A stretch of 64,000 bases of DNA from NCBI RefSeq assembly GCF_030696665.1, contig NZ_JAUYRV010000026.1, forward strand, positions 1 through 64,000. The letters are read 5' to 3'. How positions within the stretch are numbered: the first letter of the stretch is position 1; every line of letters begins with the position of its first letter. Of this stretch, positions 36,310 to 45,168 are shown one piece after another. Both the position numbers and the translations under genes were made by a program. The notes below the pieces were generated by a model. It worked only from the letters and a program-made list of their open reading frames with translations, was not told the origin of the DNA and searched no databases. This DNA comes from Novosphingobium sp. GTDB lineage: Bacteria > Pseudomonadota > Alphaproteobacteria > Sphingomonadales > Sphingomonadaceae.

Positions 36310-37731
36310 TCAGCCCTCCGCCGCCAGATATTTGTCAATCACCATCTGGAAATGGCGGATGCGCGATTCCTGATAGTTGCCAAGGTTCTGCACGCCGCGC
36401 GCGCTGGCGCGGAAGCCCTGCTGCTGGGCGCGCAGATTGTCGGTGTCCTGATCGTAGACGTGGCCCATCGCAGGATCGAAGCCGGGCGCGCTGGCATAGC
36501 TTTCATGTTCGGCCACGCGATAGGGTTCGGGCGGGTCGGGCACGCGTCCGCCTTCGGGGTTGGGGCGCAGGAACAGGATTTCGAACAGGGTGCGGTTGGG
36601 GTCCGTGCCGATGGGACGGAAGCGGTAGACCATCGGCAGCGACAGGCCCGGGAACAGCACCATGTTGGGGAACACGTGATATTCGATGGTGTCGATCATC
36701 TCGCTGTCAGACACGGCGGACAGATCGGTCTGGTAAGCCTCGCCCATGATCTTGCGCAAGTGGCGTGCCATGACGGTGCGGGCGGTTTCGCCATCCTGCA
36801 CATCAAGGCTGTCATCGCGTGAATCCTTGTCGCCAAGGATCATGGTGGCGAGCAGTTCCTTTTCGGAAAGCGGCTGCGCAAGGTGGGGGGAATTGACGCC
36901 GCTGGCGGCATAGAACCGGGTCACGTGATCCGAATGGCAATCGTACTGCACGTTGGCATCACCCACGCCCTTCAGCAGTTGCGGGTGCGTTTCAAGCACG
37001 TGGTACGATTCCAGAAAGGCTTCCTGCGCGGTCTTCCAGTTGCACGGCAGTTCCTTGGCCACGTGGACCGAGACGTGCCGGCCTGCAATGTCCCAATCCT
37101 TGAAGTGTTCGGGCAGGGGGGCAAGGAACTCCTCAAGGCTTGGCCCTTCGGCGCTCGGATTGATGAACACGAAGCCGCCCCAGTGCCCAACGCGTGCTTC
37201 GGGCAGGTTGGTCTTTGCCGCATCGATGTGCTTGAAATCCCACGCGCAGGGCACGGCCTTCAGAGTGCCGTCATTGTTCCACGTCCAGCCGTGATAGGGG
37301 CAGCGGATATTGTCGCCCGATCCGATGCCCTCACCGCGCTTGAACTTGGTGCTGCGGTGGAGGCAGGAATTCACGAAGGCGCGGACCGACATATCGTCCT
37401 GCCGCACGACGACATAGGAAAGATGCGCGACTTCATAGGTGTAGTAATCGCCCGGTTCGGGAATGTGATCTTCGCGGCACACCCATTGCCAGGTCTTTTT
37501 CCAGATTTTCTCGATCTCGGCGTCGAAGATCGTCTGGTCGAAATAGCGGTTCACGTTGACAGGTTCGCTGCCGAGGAATGCCGGTTGCTCCATCGCCAGA
37601 ACAGCAGGCGGGGGCATGGCATCGGTGGCGATGATCTGTTGCATGCTCGGCGCATCGGGGCAGCGGATGGCGGCAAGGTCTGCACCTTGCGCTGACTCGG
37701 GCAAGCCGTGAGGAATGATTGCGTCCAGCAT
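36310..37731 (-). CDS. Rieske oxygenase alpha subunit (RO-2a)
   Basis: Protein of 473 residues. Rieske ligands Cys123, His125, Cys144 and His147; catalytic His244 and His249 in ESYHVLETHPQ. The long N-terminal segment and the APLPEHFKDWD and NLGNYQESRIRHFQ regions show it to be closer to RO-1 than to RO-2b. The start at 37731 follows GAGAGACC; a farther ATG (37806) would include the operator in coding sequence. The perfect operator palindrome at 37755-37782 lies 24 bases upstream. Confidence 0.93.
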   Translation of the reverse strand: MLDAIIPHGLPESAQGADLAAIRCPDAPSMQQIIATDAMPPPAVLAMEQPAFLGSEPVNVNRYFDQTIFDAEIEKIWKKTWQWVCREDHIPEPGDYYTYEVAHLSYVVVRQDDMSVRAFVNSCLHRSTKFKRGEGIGSGDNIRCPYHGWTWNNDGTLKAVPCAWDFKHIDAAKTNLPEARVGHWGGFVFINPSAEGPSLEEFLAPLPEHFKDWDIAGRHVSVHVAKELPCNWKTAQEAFLESYHVLETHPQLLKGVGDANVQYDCHSDHVTRFYAASGVNSPHLAQPLSEKELLATMILGDKDSRDDSLDVQDGETARTVMARHLRKIMGEAYQTDLSAVSDSEMIDTIEYHVFPNMVLFPGLSLPMVYRFRPIGTDPNRTLFEILFLRPNPEGGRVPDPPEPYRVAEHESYASAPGFDPAMGHVYDQDTDNLRAQQQGFRASARGVQNLGNYQESRIRHFQMVIDKYLAAEG

Positions 37732-37754
37732 GGGTCTCTCCGATGTGCTGCTCG

Positions 37755-37782
37755 ATAAAACCGGCAACACTGCCGGTTTTAT
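37755..37782. promoter_or_regulatory. Perfect TetR-type operator before the RO-2 operon
   Basis: Arms ATAAAACCGGCA (37755-37766) and TGCCGGTTTTAT (37771-37782) are exact inverted repeats around ACAC. The right arm recurs base for base at 42114-42125 in the divergent promoter of the TetR gene and a receptor gene. This strongly suggests the site of that TetR regulator; binding is inferred. Confidence 0.7.
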
Positions 37783-37839
37783 GGTCCATAGCCCGATTCG
37801 CCTCAACCTGTCTGTTGCGCTAGGTTGGGGCGGCGGCGT

Positions 37840-38586
37840 TCACGCCATTGTCTCGCCGTTATCGATGGTGATGGTGGTGCCGGTGATGTGGCGGCCATCG
37901 TCACAGGCGAGGTAGAGCACCATGCTGGCAATATCGGCGGGCTGGCCCATGCCGTGGCCCTGCACCTGATCCAGCCCGGCGTTGTCGGCGGGAAGTTCGG
38001 CCAGCGCCTGCGCGGTCATCGGGGTGACGATGCCGCCGGGCGCGATGGCGTTCACGCGGATGCGGTTGGCCTGTTCGCGGCAGTGGACCGCGATGGAGCG
38101 GGTCATGCCGATGATCCCAGCCTTGGCGGCGGTATAGGCCGGGATCGCGCTGATCCCTTTCAGCCCGGCGACTGACGCCATGTTGATGATCGAACCTGAC
38201 CCGTCGCGGCTCATGTGCGGAAGCGCGGCCTTGCAGCCCAGGAACGTGCCGCCGACCATCACATCGGTCTGCAGGCGGAAATCGTCGTAGGACAGATCCT
38301 CCACCGTGCCGAAGCGGACGAGGCCGGCATTGTTGACCAAGGTATCAAGGCGGCCAAAGCGAGCCAGCGTTTCGGCCACGACTTCGGCCCAGCGCGCCTC
38401 GTCGCGCACATCGTGTTGCAGGAACACGCAGTTCGGGATTTCGGCGGCGACCTGTGCGCCAAGTTCTGCCTGCATGTCGGTGATGACGACGCTGGCCCCT
38501 TCGCGCGCCAGCACGCGCGCATCTTCTGCACCGAGGCCAGAAGCGCCGCCGGTGATGAGCGCGACTTTGCCGTTCATTTTGCCCAT
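37840..38586 (-). CDS. SDR
   Basis: Protein of 248 residues: TGGASGLG cofactor motif, NNAG, catalytic YTAAK, C-terminal TIDNGETMA. It starts 12 bases after the tandem-SnoaL gene and ends 108 bases before RO-2a, so it closes a separate two-gene operon. Typical NAD(P)-dependent alcohol/ketone oxidoreductase of unknown substrate. Confidence 0.92.
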   Translation of the reverse strand: MGKMNGKVALITGGASGLGAEDARVLAREGASVVITDMQAELGAQVAAEIPNCVFLQHDVRDEARWAEVVAETLARFGRLDTLVNNAGLVRFGTVEDLSYDDFRLQTDVMVGGTFLGCKAALPHMSRDGSGSIINMASVAGLKGISAIPAYTAAKAGIIGMTRSIAVHCREQANRIRVNAIAPGGIVTPMTAQALAELPADNAGLDQVQGHGMGQPADIASMVLYLACDDGRHITGTTITIDNGETMA

Positions 38587-38598
38587 GCTGATAACTCC

Positions 38599-39645
38599 TT
38601 ATGCGGCCCAGTGGGCATAGACGGGATCGGACGGGCCGAAGCAGCCCCGGTTGGTCAGCGCTTCGTAAAAACCGTCACGCTCCATCGTTGAGGGGTGCGA
38701 GTGGCTCCAGTCGGATACGAAAGTACGGCTGTGGATCAGCCATTTGCCATCGCGGCGCTGATAGCGGTCGATGTAGCGGCCGCCGGTGAGGACTTCGGTG
38801 CCTGCCTGCACCATTTGCGCGATCACGTAATGCTCGCCAACTGCCTCGTCCCCGCGCACATCAACCCATTCGTTGGCGACCGAGTGGAAGCACATTTCGA
38901 GATTGCTGCTGACAAAGGCGGTGATGTCGCGCGCAAAGGCCGCGCCCGAACCGTTGACCACGCCTGAAATGACCGTGGAATCTTCGGTGAAGATCGCGGC
39001 GAGCAGCGCTTCGTCCGCCCGGTCCACTCCGCGTGCATAGGCCATGCACAAGTCGTGGATTTCGGCGCGGGCGAGCGCGGCATCGAGTGCGGCTTCACGG
39101 TTGGGTGTGGCGGTCATGGTGATGGCTCCGGCAGAGGCGGAATGGAAGGCGAGCAGGGCGCGGCCCGGATCGGCGGCCCCTTTGGCGCCTGCGGGCACGA
39201 AGTGTTCGAAACCGGTTGGTGGATCGGCGCGTTCCGAGGTGCCGGGGCGGTTGACGTTGGCATCGAGCACATAAGTGCGGTGCGTCAGCCGCCATGCGTC
39301 GTCGCGGCATTCGTGGGCGTCGAGATAGCGGCCCATGACCCAGCGTTGCAGGCCGGGTTCTTCTACATAGGCGACGACGTAGGATTCGGACGTGGCGCGG
39401 TTGCCGTCGACCCGGATCCAGCAGTTCGAGGTGCGGTGCAGCGTGGGCGGCGTGCCCTTTTGCGCAGCGGCCAGCATATCGACCAGCGCGGCGGCGGGGC
39501 CTGCGTAGAAGCCGTAATCGACCGTGGCATCGGCGTGATAGGCGCTGCCGAGCAGGTTTGCATCGGCGCGGTCCACGCCCCGGCTGTGAACGGCCAGCGC
39601 GTTCAGGATATGGTGGCGGGCGATGAGGTCGTCGGGACTGATCAA
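38599..39645 (-). CDS. Tandem SnoaL-like fusion protein
   Basis: Protein of 348 residues with two complete NTF2-like domains in one chain. Domain 1 (about 1-150) has ARHHILNALAVHSRGVDRAD; domain 2 (about 185-340) has ARAEIHDLCMAYARGVDRAD. Both end in a GRYLDAHE / GRYIDRYQ strand and an SRTFV/HRTYV segment, so they are homologous. A linker of about 35 residues joins them. The start is a TTG at 39645 with AGGAG at normal spacing; no ATG fits. NTF2 folds usually dimerise, so this may be a covalent dimer. Confidence 0.87.
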   Translation of the reverse strand: MISPDDLIARHHILNALAVHSRGVDRADANLLGSAYHADATVDYGFYAGPAAALVDMLAAAQKGTPPTLHRTSNCWIRVDGNRATSESYVVAYVEEPGLQRWVMGRYLDAHECRDDAWRLTHRTYVLDANVNRPGTSERADPPTGFEHFVPAGAKGAADPGRALLAFHSASAGAITMTATPNREAALDAALARAEIHDLCMAYARGVDRADEALLAAIFTEDSTVISGVVNGSGAAFARDITAFVSSNLEMCFHSVANEWVDVRGDEAVGEHYVIAQMVQAGTEVLTGGRYIDRYQRRDGKWLIHSRTFVSDWSHSHPSTMERDGFYEALTNRGCFGPSDPVYAHWAA

Positions 39646-39660
39646 GACACGCTCCTGAAG

Positions 39661-39697
39661 AAAAAATGCCCCGGCTGCTGGTGAAGGCAGCCGGGGC
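39661..39697 (-). terminator. Rho-independent terminator after receptor gene
   Basis: On the minus strand GCCCCGGCTGC, an eight-base loop, GCAGCCGGGGC, then ATTTTTTC. Perfect 11-base stem with a T-run. It separates the receptor gene (stop 39718) from the tandem-SnoaL gene, so these are distinct transcripts or attenuated. Confidence 0.9.
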
Positions 39698-39717
39698 CAG
39701 GGAGGATCGTGCGAACT

Positions 39718-42036
39718 TTAGAAGTTGTAGCCCACCGTCACGCCGAACTGGCGCGGCGGGGCATAGCCCACCAGACCCATGTATCCGGGGCTGTCGAAGA
39801 CGGTCGAGATATAGCGCTTGTCGAACAGGTTCTTGCCCCACAGGCCGATCGAATAGCGCTTGTCCGGGCCGTAATAGGTCAGCAGCGCATCGACATAGTA
39901 GGTTGGCTGGATCGACGAACGCTGCGTGTTGACCACGGCGGTGTAGAACTTCTGCGCGGTGTACATCCAGCTGACGTCGGCCACGATGCTGGCACCGCTG
40001 GCAAACTCCGTGGTATAGTTGGCACCCAGCGTCGAGGCCCAGCGCGGTGCGTTCTGCAGCGCAAAGCCTTCAAGGCTGATCGTGTTTGCAGCAACCGGAT
40101 CGAAGTAGAGGAAATCCTTGTATTTGGTATCGAGGAAGGCGAGCGAGCCGCGCAGGGTGAGGCCATCGGTCGGCACGGCCTGCAGTTCCAGTTCGAAGCC
40201 CTTGATCTCGGATTCGGCGGCGTTGAGGATGCGGTTGCCCTGCACATTGGTGGCCGGATCGAAATAGATCTGCGCAACCTGCATGTCGCGATAGCTGGTG
40301 TAGAACGCAGCCAGATTGGCACGCAAGCGGCGGTCGAGGAAATCGGCCTTCAGACCCACTTCGAAGGTATCGACCTTTTCGGGGTTATAGGGCGTGTCAC
40401 CATCAGCCGCCACACCGATGCGGCCGGTAAAGCCCCCCGATTTGAACCCGCGCGCCCAGTTGGCATAGACCAGCTGGTTCTGGCCCATCTCGTAATCGAG
40501 GCCGACTTTCCAGCCGACGTTGTTCCAGCTTTTCTTGCCGCCCACATCGATGCTGCCGGGGAACAGCACATCGAACCTGTCCCAGTTGGGTGAAGTCAGC
40601 GGCTCGCTGCCAAGGCCGGTGTCGAGCTTGGCGCGGGCATCGATGCTGTCGTGCGTGTAGCGGATGCCAGCGGAGAGCTTCAGGCGGTCGGTGATCTGGG
40701 TGTAGCTTTGCACGAAGGCGGAGAACGATTCGGTGCTCTGGTCCTGCACGTTGTACTGGATCAGCCCGGGCACGGCGAAGTCCAGGTGGTACATCTGGTA
40801 GTGGTTGAAATCGGTCTTCAGGTAGAACAGCCCGGCCACCGCGTTGAAGCTTTCGCCCACATCGAATGCGGTGCGCAGTTCCTGGCTGAACTGCCAGCCA
40901 CGGGTGCGGCGGCGGGTGGCGTTGTTGGTCTTGGCCGTGCCATCCTGATCGGTATATTCGAACAGAGTGAAGTTCTTGTAGCCGGTGATTGCGGTAATAT
41001 CGCCCAGCGGGGTGTTGTCATACTGGATCGTGCCGATGAAGAACTTTGTCGTCATGTCGGACTGATCGGGCACTTCGTTGTTGCCGGAAAAGTACTTGTC
41101 CGGCGCAACGCAGGGCTGGCCTGCGGTGGCGCAGGGGCTGCGATACATCGGCAAGGCCGCGCCATTCCAGAAGCTGCCCTCGGGCACGAAGTTGGCTTCA
41201 CCCGGCAACCCGCCGTTGACCACGATGGGGGCGCCGTTGCGCGCTTCGACATATTCGCCCTGCAGCGTGACGGTAAGATCGGAATTGGGCGTGATGCGCA
41301 ACTGGCCGCGCACGGCGTCCACATTCTTGCGGCCCATATCCTCGCCGTTCCACACGTTCGTGACCCAGCCATCGCGCTGCGTGTGAATGCCCGAAACCTT
41401 GAGGCTGACCACATCCTTCACTAGCGGCGCTTCGATTGATGCGTTCACATCGAAGCGGTTCCAGTTGCCATAAGTGCCGCGCACATAGCCGCCGAATTCG
41501 CCGCTGGGCTGGTTGGTGATCACGTTGACCACGCCGCCGGTGGTGTTCGCGCCGAACAGCGTGCCCTGCGGCCCGCGCAGGATTTCGACGCGGTTGGTGT
41601 CATAAGTATCGAGCAGCGCGCCCATCGAGAAGAACTGCGGCACGCCATCGACCACGATCGACACGGTGTTGCCGGCATAGGGATCAGGCTCGATCACGCC
41701 GATGCCGCGGATCGTGAAGACCGCGTTGTTGGGGGTGTTGGCAAAATTGTCGATCTGCACGTTGGGCACCGCGCCCTGCAGCGCCTGCAGCGTGGTGACG
41801 TTCATCGCCGAAAGCGTTTCACCGCCGACAGCGGCAATCGAGATCGGCACAGACTGGATGCTTTCCGAACGCTTTTGCGCGGTCACGATGATTTCAGACA
41901 GGCCGCCGGTGGTGACGGTATCATCAGCCTGCGTTTGGGGCATTTGCTCTTGCTGGGCCATCGCCGCAGCTGGCAGTGTGGCCAAAGCCAGCAGCGACAG
42001 GCTGCCGAGCAGGCGTGAGGCGGTGTTCGCGTTCAT
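39718..42036 (-). CDS. TonB-dependent outer membrane receptor
   Basis: Protein of 772 residues. Signal peptide ending PAAAMAQ, TonB box SEIIVTAQKRSESIQSVPIS, plug with FTIRGIGVIEPDPYAGN and EILRGPQGTLFGANTTGGVVN, barrel ending FGVTVGYNF. This subtype is common near aromatic and terpenoid gene clusters in sphingomonads. It is divergent from the TetR gene with a candidate operator in between, so its expression is probably substrate-induced. Confidence 0.95.
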   Translation of the reverse strand: MNANTASRLLGSLSLLALATLPAAAMAQQEQMPQTQADDTVTTGGLSEIIVTAQKRSESIQSVPISIAAVGGETLSAMNVTTLQALQGAVPNVQIDNFANTPNNAVFTIRGIGVIEPDPYAGNTVSIVVDGVPQFFSMGALLDTYDTNRVEILRGPQGTLFGANTTGGVVNVITNQPSGEFGGYVRGTYGNWNRFDVNASIEAPLVKDVVSLKVSGIHTQRDGWVTNVWNGEDMGRKNVDAVRGQLRITPNSDLTVTLQGEYVEARNGAPIVVNGGLPGEANFVPEGSFWNGAALPMYRSPCATAGQPCVAPDKYFSGNNEVPDQSDMTTKFFIGTIQYDNTPLGDITAITGYKNFTLFEYTDQDGTAKTNNATRRRTRGWQFSQELRTAFDVGESFNAVAGLFYLKTDFNHYQMYHLDFAVPGLIQYNVQDQSTESFSAFVQSYTQITDRLKLSAGIRYTHDSIDARAKLDTGLGSEPLTSPNWDRFDVLFPGSIDVGGKKSWNNVGWKVGLDYEMGQNQLVYANWARGFKSGGFTGRIGVAADGDTPYNPEKVDTFEVGLKADFLDRRLRANLAAFYTSYRDMQVAQIYFDPATNVQGNRILNAAESEIKGFELELQAVPTDGLTLRGSLAFLDTKYKDFLYFDPVAANTISLEGFALQNAPRWASTLGANYTTEFASGASIVADVSWMYTAQKFYTAVVNTQRSSIQPTYYVDALLTYYGPDKRYSIGLWGKNLFDKRYISTVFDSPGYMGLVGYAPPRQFGVTVGYNF

Positions 42037-42097
42037 GGTCTCTCCCTCCGAAATGCGCCGGGCTTGATGCCGGTCGCCTGAATTCCTGCTGTGCCTG

Positions 42098-42125
42098 CAA
42101 AAACAGGTGTTACTGCCGGTTTTAT
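42098..42125. promoter_or_regulatory. TetR-type operator in the tetR/receptor divergent promoter
   Basis: The right arm TGCCGGTTTTAT (42114-42125) is identical to the RO-2 operator arm; with the same four-base spacing the left arm (42098-42109) matches 7 of 12. A further AACCGGTT palindrome follows at 42127-42134. The position between the divergent genes suits autoregulation and control of the receptor. Confidence 0.6.
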
Positions 42126-42208
42126 GAACCGGTTTATGGGGGCAACGTAACTGGCGGTTTTGTCAGGAGGTATTGTCGGCGGTGAAAAGGCATGACAGGA
42201 CAATGACG

Positions 42209-42874
42209 ATGGCCGGAACCACGATGCAGAAGCGGATGCTTGCCGCGATGCGCCCCAACGGAATGGGTGAAGAGCCTGTACGCTGGCAGCAGCGCAAATC
42301 GGCCCAGACGCGGCTGAAAATGCTGGAAGCGGCGGTCGATTGTCTGGTCGAAGGTGGTTATCAGGGGCTGACAACGGCGCAAGTGGCGGAACGTGCGGCG
42401 GTTTCACGCGGGGCGATGCACCATCATTTTGCCACGCGCATCGATCTGGTGGCAGCGGTGGTAGAGCATATCTTCTATCAACGCATGCGCCTGTTCCTTG
42501 AAGATTACCTCGCCACGATGGCGCAGCAGCGCGATGCCGAACTGATCGATCTGGCAACGCAGGCGTATTGGCGCAGCGTGCAGACGCGCGAATATGCGGC
42601 GTGGCTGGAACTGGCGGTGGCTGCGCGCACCGATGCGGAACTCAACGCCGCGTTCGAACCGGCCGCGCGCCGGTTTGACGAGGTGTGGACCGCCGAGATG
42701 ATCGAGTCGTTCCCGCAATGGCAGGACCAATGGGAAGCGATGAAGCTGGGCAATGATTTTGCCATCGCGGTCCAGTCAGGCCTGCTGCTGCATCGCCCGG
42801 TGTTCGGGCAGGAGCGGATCGACCGCGTGCTGGCGCTTGTCATGACAGCGATTCGCGGCCTTTACCGGATGTGA
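42209..42874 (+). CDS. TetR-family transcriptional regulator
   Basis: About 221 residues. The N-terminal helix-turn-helix reads KMLEAAVDCLVEGGYQGLTTAQVAERAAVSRGAMHHHF in outline (motif TTAQVAERAAVSRG), typical of TetR; the C-terminal part is the helical ligand domain. The start is uncertain: ATG 42209 with AGGA eight bases upstream is taken; GTG 42182 after AGGAGG and TTG 42173 are alternatives. It is divergent from a receptor gene and is followed by an SDR and a SnoaL gene. It probably represses the pathway until a ligand binds. Confidence 0.92.
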   Translation: MAGTTMQKRMLAAMRPNGMGEEPVRWQQRKSAQTRLKMLEAAVDCLVEGGYQGLTTAQVAERAAVSRGAMHHHFATRIDLVAAVVEHIFYQRMRLFLEDYLATMAQQRDAELIDLATQAYWRSVQTREYAAWLELAVAARTDAELNAAFEPAARRFDEVWTAEMIESFPQWQDQWEAMKLGNDFAIAVQSGLLLHRPVFGQERIDRVLALVMTAIRGLYRM

Positions 42875-42957
42875 TTTCAGTTTTCGGCGGCTCACCCACA
42901 GGTGGGCAGCGTTACGCAACAAGGCCGCATGACGGCGCAGCATGGGAGAATCGGATC

Positions 42958-43644
42958 ATGGCAACCGTAGCAATCACTGGCGCAGGGCGCGGCATCGGCC
43001 TCGAAATGACGCGGCAGCATGTCGCGGCGGGTGACCGCGTGCTGGCGCTTGTGCGCAATCCCGAAAGCGCAGGCGCGCTGGCTGATCTGGCGGCAACCTC
43101 TGGCGGAAGGCTGACCGTTCACCAAATGGACGTGAGTGATGACGCATCGGTCAAGGCTGGCGTGGCTGACAGTGGCAGTGACGCCATCGACATCCTCTAT
43201 AACGTCGCGGGCGTTTCCGGTCCTGACGGTGCCGAACTGGAAAGCGCCGATTGGGACGCGTGGGATGAAACCTTCCGCATCATGGTGCAAGGCCCGCTGC
43301 GCGTGTTGCAGGCGTTCCTGCCGCGCATGGGTGCCGGATCGAAAGTCATCAACATTTCCAGCCAGTTGGGCGCATCGACCTGGCCCTACGGCGGATTCTA
43401 TGCCTATGCCGGTGCCAAGGCCGCGCTGAACCGCATGATGCGCTCGGTCGCCATTGATCTCAAGGATCGCGGCGTGATCGTCGGGCTGGTCCATCCGGGC
43501 TGGGTGCAGACCGATATGGGCGGCGCGGGGGCTGACATCACGCCACAGGCCAGCGCGCAAGGCATTCTCAAGGTTGCCGCCGACTGGACGCTCGACCGTT
43601 CGGGCGATTTCCTCAACTGGAACGGCGAAACCCACGCCTGGTAA
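42958..43644 (+). CDS. SDR
   Basis: Protein of 228 residues, short for an SDR. TGAGRGIG cofactor motif, NVAG in place of NNAG, catalytic YAGAK. The C-terminal half is typical of the CsgA/YciK-like SDR branch. The ATG at 42958 lies 84 bases after tetR and probably shares its transcript. A SnoaL gene follows after 12 bases. Confidence 0.9.
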   Translation: MATVAITGAGRGIGLEMTRQHVAAGDRVLALVRNPESAGALADLAATSGGRLTVHQMDVSDDASVKAGVADSGSDAIDILYNVAGVSGPDGAELESADWDAWDETFRIMVQGPLRVLQAFLPRMGAGSKVINISSQLGASTWPYGGFYAYAGAKAALNRMMRSVAIDLKDRGVIVGLVHPGWVQTDMGGAGADITPQASAQGILKVAADWTLDRSGDFLNWNGETHAW

Positions 43645-43656
43645 GGACCATAACCC

Positions 43657-44091
43657 ATGCCATTCACCGGACCCATCGAGGACCGTATCGCCATCCGCGA
43701 ACTGATGGACACCCACGCCCACGGCGTGATGACGAAGGATGCCGAAGTCTGGGGTTCGATCTGGGCCGAAGACGCCTATTGGGAACTGCCCGATTATCCT
43801 GATCTGGGCGGCTTTACCGGCAAGCAGGTGATCGTCGATGGCTGGGTGGAGTCGCTGACAGCCTATGGCCTCGACAATTGCACCAAGCCGATGATCTACT
43901 TCATGCAGCCCGGATCAATCGAGGTGGACGGCGATTCAGCGACCGCGGTTGCCTACACCATCGAGATCTACGACGACCCCGCCACCGGCAAGCGCATCCA
44001 CACCACCGGCCGCTACAACGACGAACTGCGCCGGATCGACGGGGCGTGGAAGTTCACGCGGCGGGCATATCGGACGGTGTTCGCGGATTGA
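43657..44091 (+). CDS. SnoaL-like protein (MPFTGP type)
   Basis: Protein of 144 residues. It begins MPFTGPIEDRIAIREL and is clearly paralogous to the protein at 61854-62282 (MPFTGPAEDRLAIREL): both have WxLPDYPxLG near residue 45 and a C-terminal W.F..R.FR segment. It ends the tetR / SDR / SnoaL operon. It may be a hydratase or isomerase of pathway intermediates; no catalytic residue can be assigned with confidence. Confidence 0.87.
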   Translation: MPFTGPIEDRIAIRELMDTHAHGVMTKDAEVWGSIWAEDAYWELPDYPDLGGFTGKQVIVDGWVESLTAYGLDNCTKPMIYFMQPGSIEVDGDSATAVAYTIEIYDDPATGKRIHTTGRYNDELRRIDGAWKFTRRAYRTVFAD

Positions 44092-44161
44092 GCAAGTTGG
44101 TGCGTTGACTTGGTGAGGCGGCGGCCGTTCGCCGGTTCCCCGCACGCAAACCGGACATTCC

Positions 44162-44180
44162 GGACACGACGCCATTGCGG
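44162..44180 (+). repeat. Cassette-like upstream element, copy 1
   Basis: GGACACGACGCCATTGCGG lies exactly 48 bases (start to start) before the gene at 44210. It differs in one base from the element at 44641-44659, which has the same distance to its own gene. Confidence 0.75.
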
Positions 44181-44209
44181 CCGTTGCGCGCACGGCTTAG
44201 CATCCATGC

Positions 44210-44527
44210 GTGAGCGATTTATTTAATCTTATCTTGGTCGCAATTCCCATTGCCCTTGCAGCTGTGGTCGGCCGATTAACTGCAAACCATGCCTTTTTGC
44301 CAATGGGCCTCATGTTGTTGGTTGTTGCCTCGCTTTATCCATTGGCGCACTGGTACTTACTCTACTACTGTCTTGGTATAGGTAATGACCCTAACGACAA
44401 AGATGATGTCGTTGGTGCAGGCTTGATTTGGCTGTTGATGCTCGCCGAGGTTCCGCTCTGCTTTGTAGCGTCGCTAGTCGGGCGTACAGTCGGCCGCCTA
44501 GCGGACAAATCATACGGTGACTTCTAA
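44210..44527 (+). CDS. Small hypothetical membrane protein
   Basis: Protein of 105 residues with three predicted membrane segments (about 4-21, 30-50 and 70-95) and an acidic loop (NDPNDKDD). I do not recognise a family. The GTG at 44210 is the first start after the shared upstream element. Base composition is more AT-rich than the neighbours, and the codon use differs, suggesting transfer. The stop is embedded in TAACCACCCA, which also marks the stop of the next gene. Confidence 0.7.
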   Translation: MSDLFNLILVAIPIALAAVVGRLTANHAFLPMGLMLLVVASLYPLAHWYLLYYCLGIGNDPNDKDDVVGAGLIWLLMLAEVPLCFVASLVGRTVGRLADKSYGDF

Positions 44528-44640
44528 CCACCCAATTCCGGCCATCCAGCAGCTCTGACCAAATCACATAAAGCTGCCTTTGGTTCATCTCTTTGATGAA
44601 CGACCACTTTCCGTCATTCGCGCCCAACAGTTGACTGTCA

Positions 44641-44659
44641 GGACACAACGCCATTGCGG
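44641..44659 (+). repeat. Cassette-like upstream element, copy 2
   Basis: GGACACAACGCCATTGCGG, 18 of 19 bases equal to copy 1 at 44162-44180, again 48 bases (start to start) before a gene start. CCGTCATTCGC just upstream (44611-44621) recurs after the second gene at 45215-45225. Confidence 0.75.
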
Positions 44660-44688
44660 ACATTTGATTTCGTTGTCAGCTTGCTCGC

Positions 44689-45168
44689 ATGATTTCTTCA
44701 AAGCGCCAGCTTCGGATCACATTGGGAGCGGCAGCGGTTCTTCTCATTTGCATCGACGCTTGGTGGTTGATCACCCAGCACAATCGCGAAACCCAGCAGT
44801 TCAGCATTTCCCTTTTACCCACTGCCGTAGAGTATTCAGAGGAGAGCGATTTCCCTCAGTATGATCCGGCAACAGGACGTTGGGCTTTCCAAGGCCATGA
44901 TTTGAAAGAGCTTAGACCATATCTCCGAGATTCCGACGGAGGTCCTCATCGCGTTGGAAAATTCTTAGTAGTTAACGTTACTGAGCCAACCACGGTAGAT
45001 GATGTTCGGAAGACGTATCACGCACTAATTGAGAATGGGATTTGCCAAGTCGCGGTCACCGACAAAGATTATCGTCCCGGTGGTACCCGCACCGTCCTTG
45101 CAGTTCATATCGACTGGGCCGTTGACGAGCGAGGCGACAGAATTCCTTGCAAGTCAAAGTTCGGCTAA
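44689..45168 (+). CDS. Hypothetical membrane-anchored protein
   Basis: Protein of 159 residues with one N-terminal membrane anchor (about 10-28, AAAVLLICIDAWWLI) and a soluble remainder, probably periplasmic. KFLVVNVTEPTTVDDVRKTY could be an alpha/beta segment; no family is recognised. Like the gene at 44210 it is AT-richer than the surroundings, has the same upstream element at the same distance, and ends in TAACCACCCA. The two genes look like units of one transferred segment. Confidence 0.7.
   Translation: MISSKRQLRITLGAAAVLLICIDAWWLITQHNRETQQFSISLLPTAVEYSEESDFPQYDPATGRWAFQGHDLKELRPYLRDSDGGPHRVGKFLVVNVTEPTTVDDVRKTYHALIENGICQVAVTDKDYRPGGTRTVLAVHIDWAVDERGDRIPCKSKFG

Noticed and set aside
38599..39645. 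Two separate SnoaL genes instead of a fusion
   Set aside because: The frame is continuous through the linker, no stop or second ribosome binding site of note precedes domain 2.
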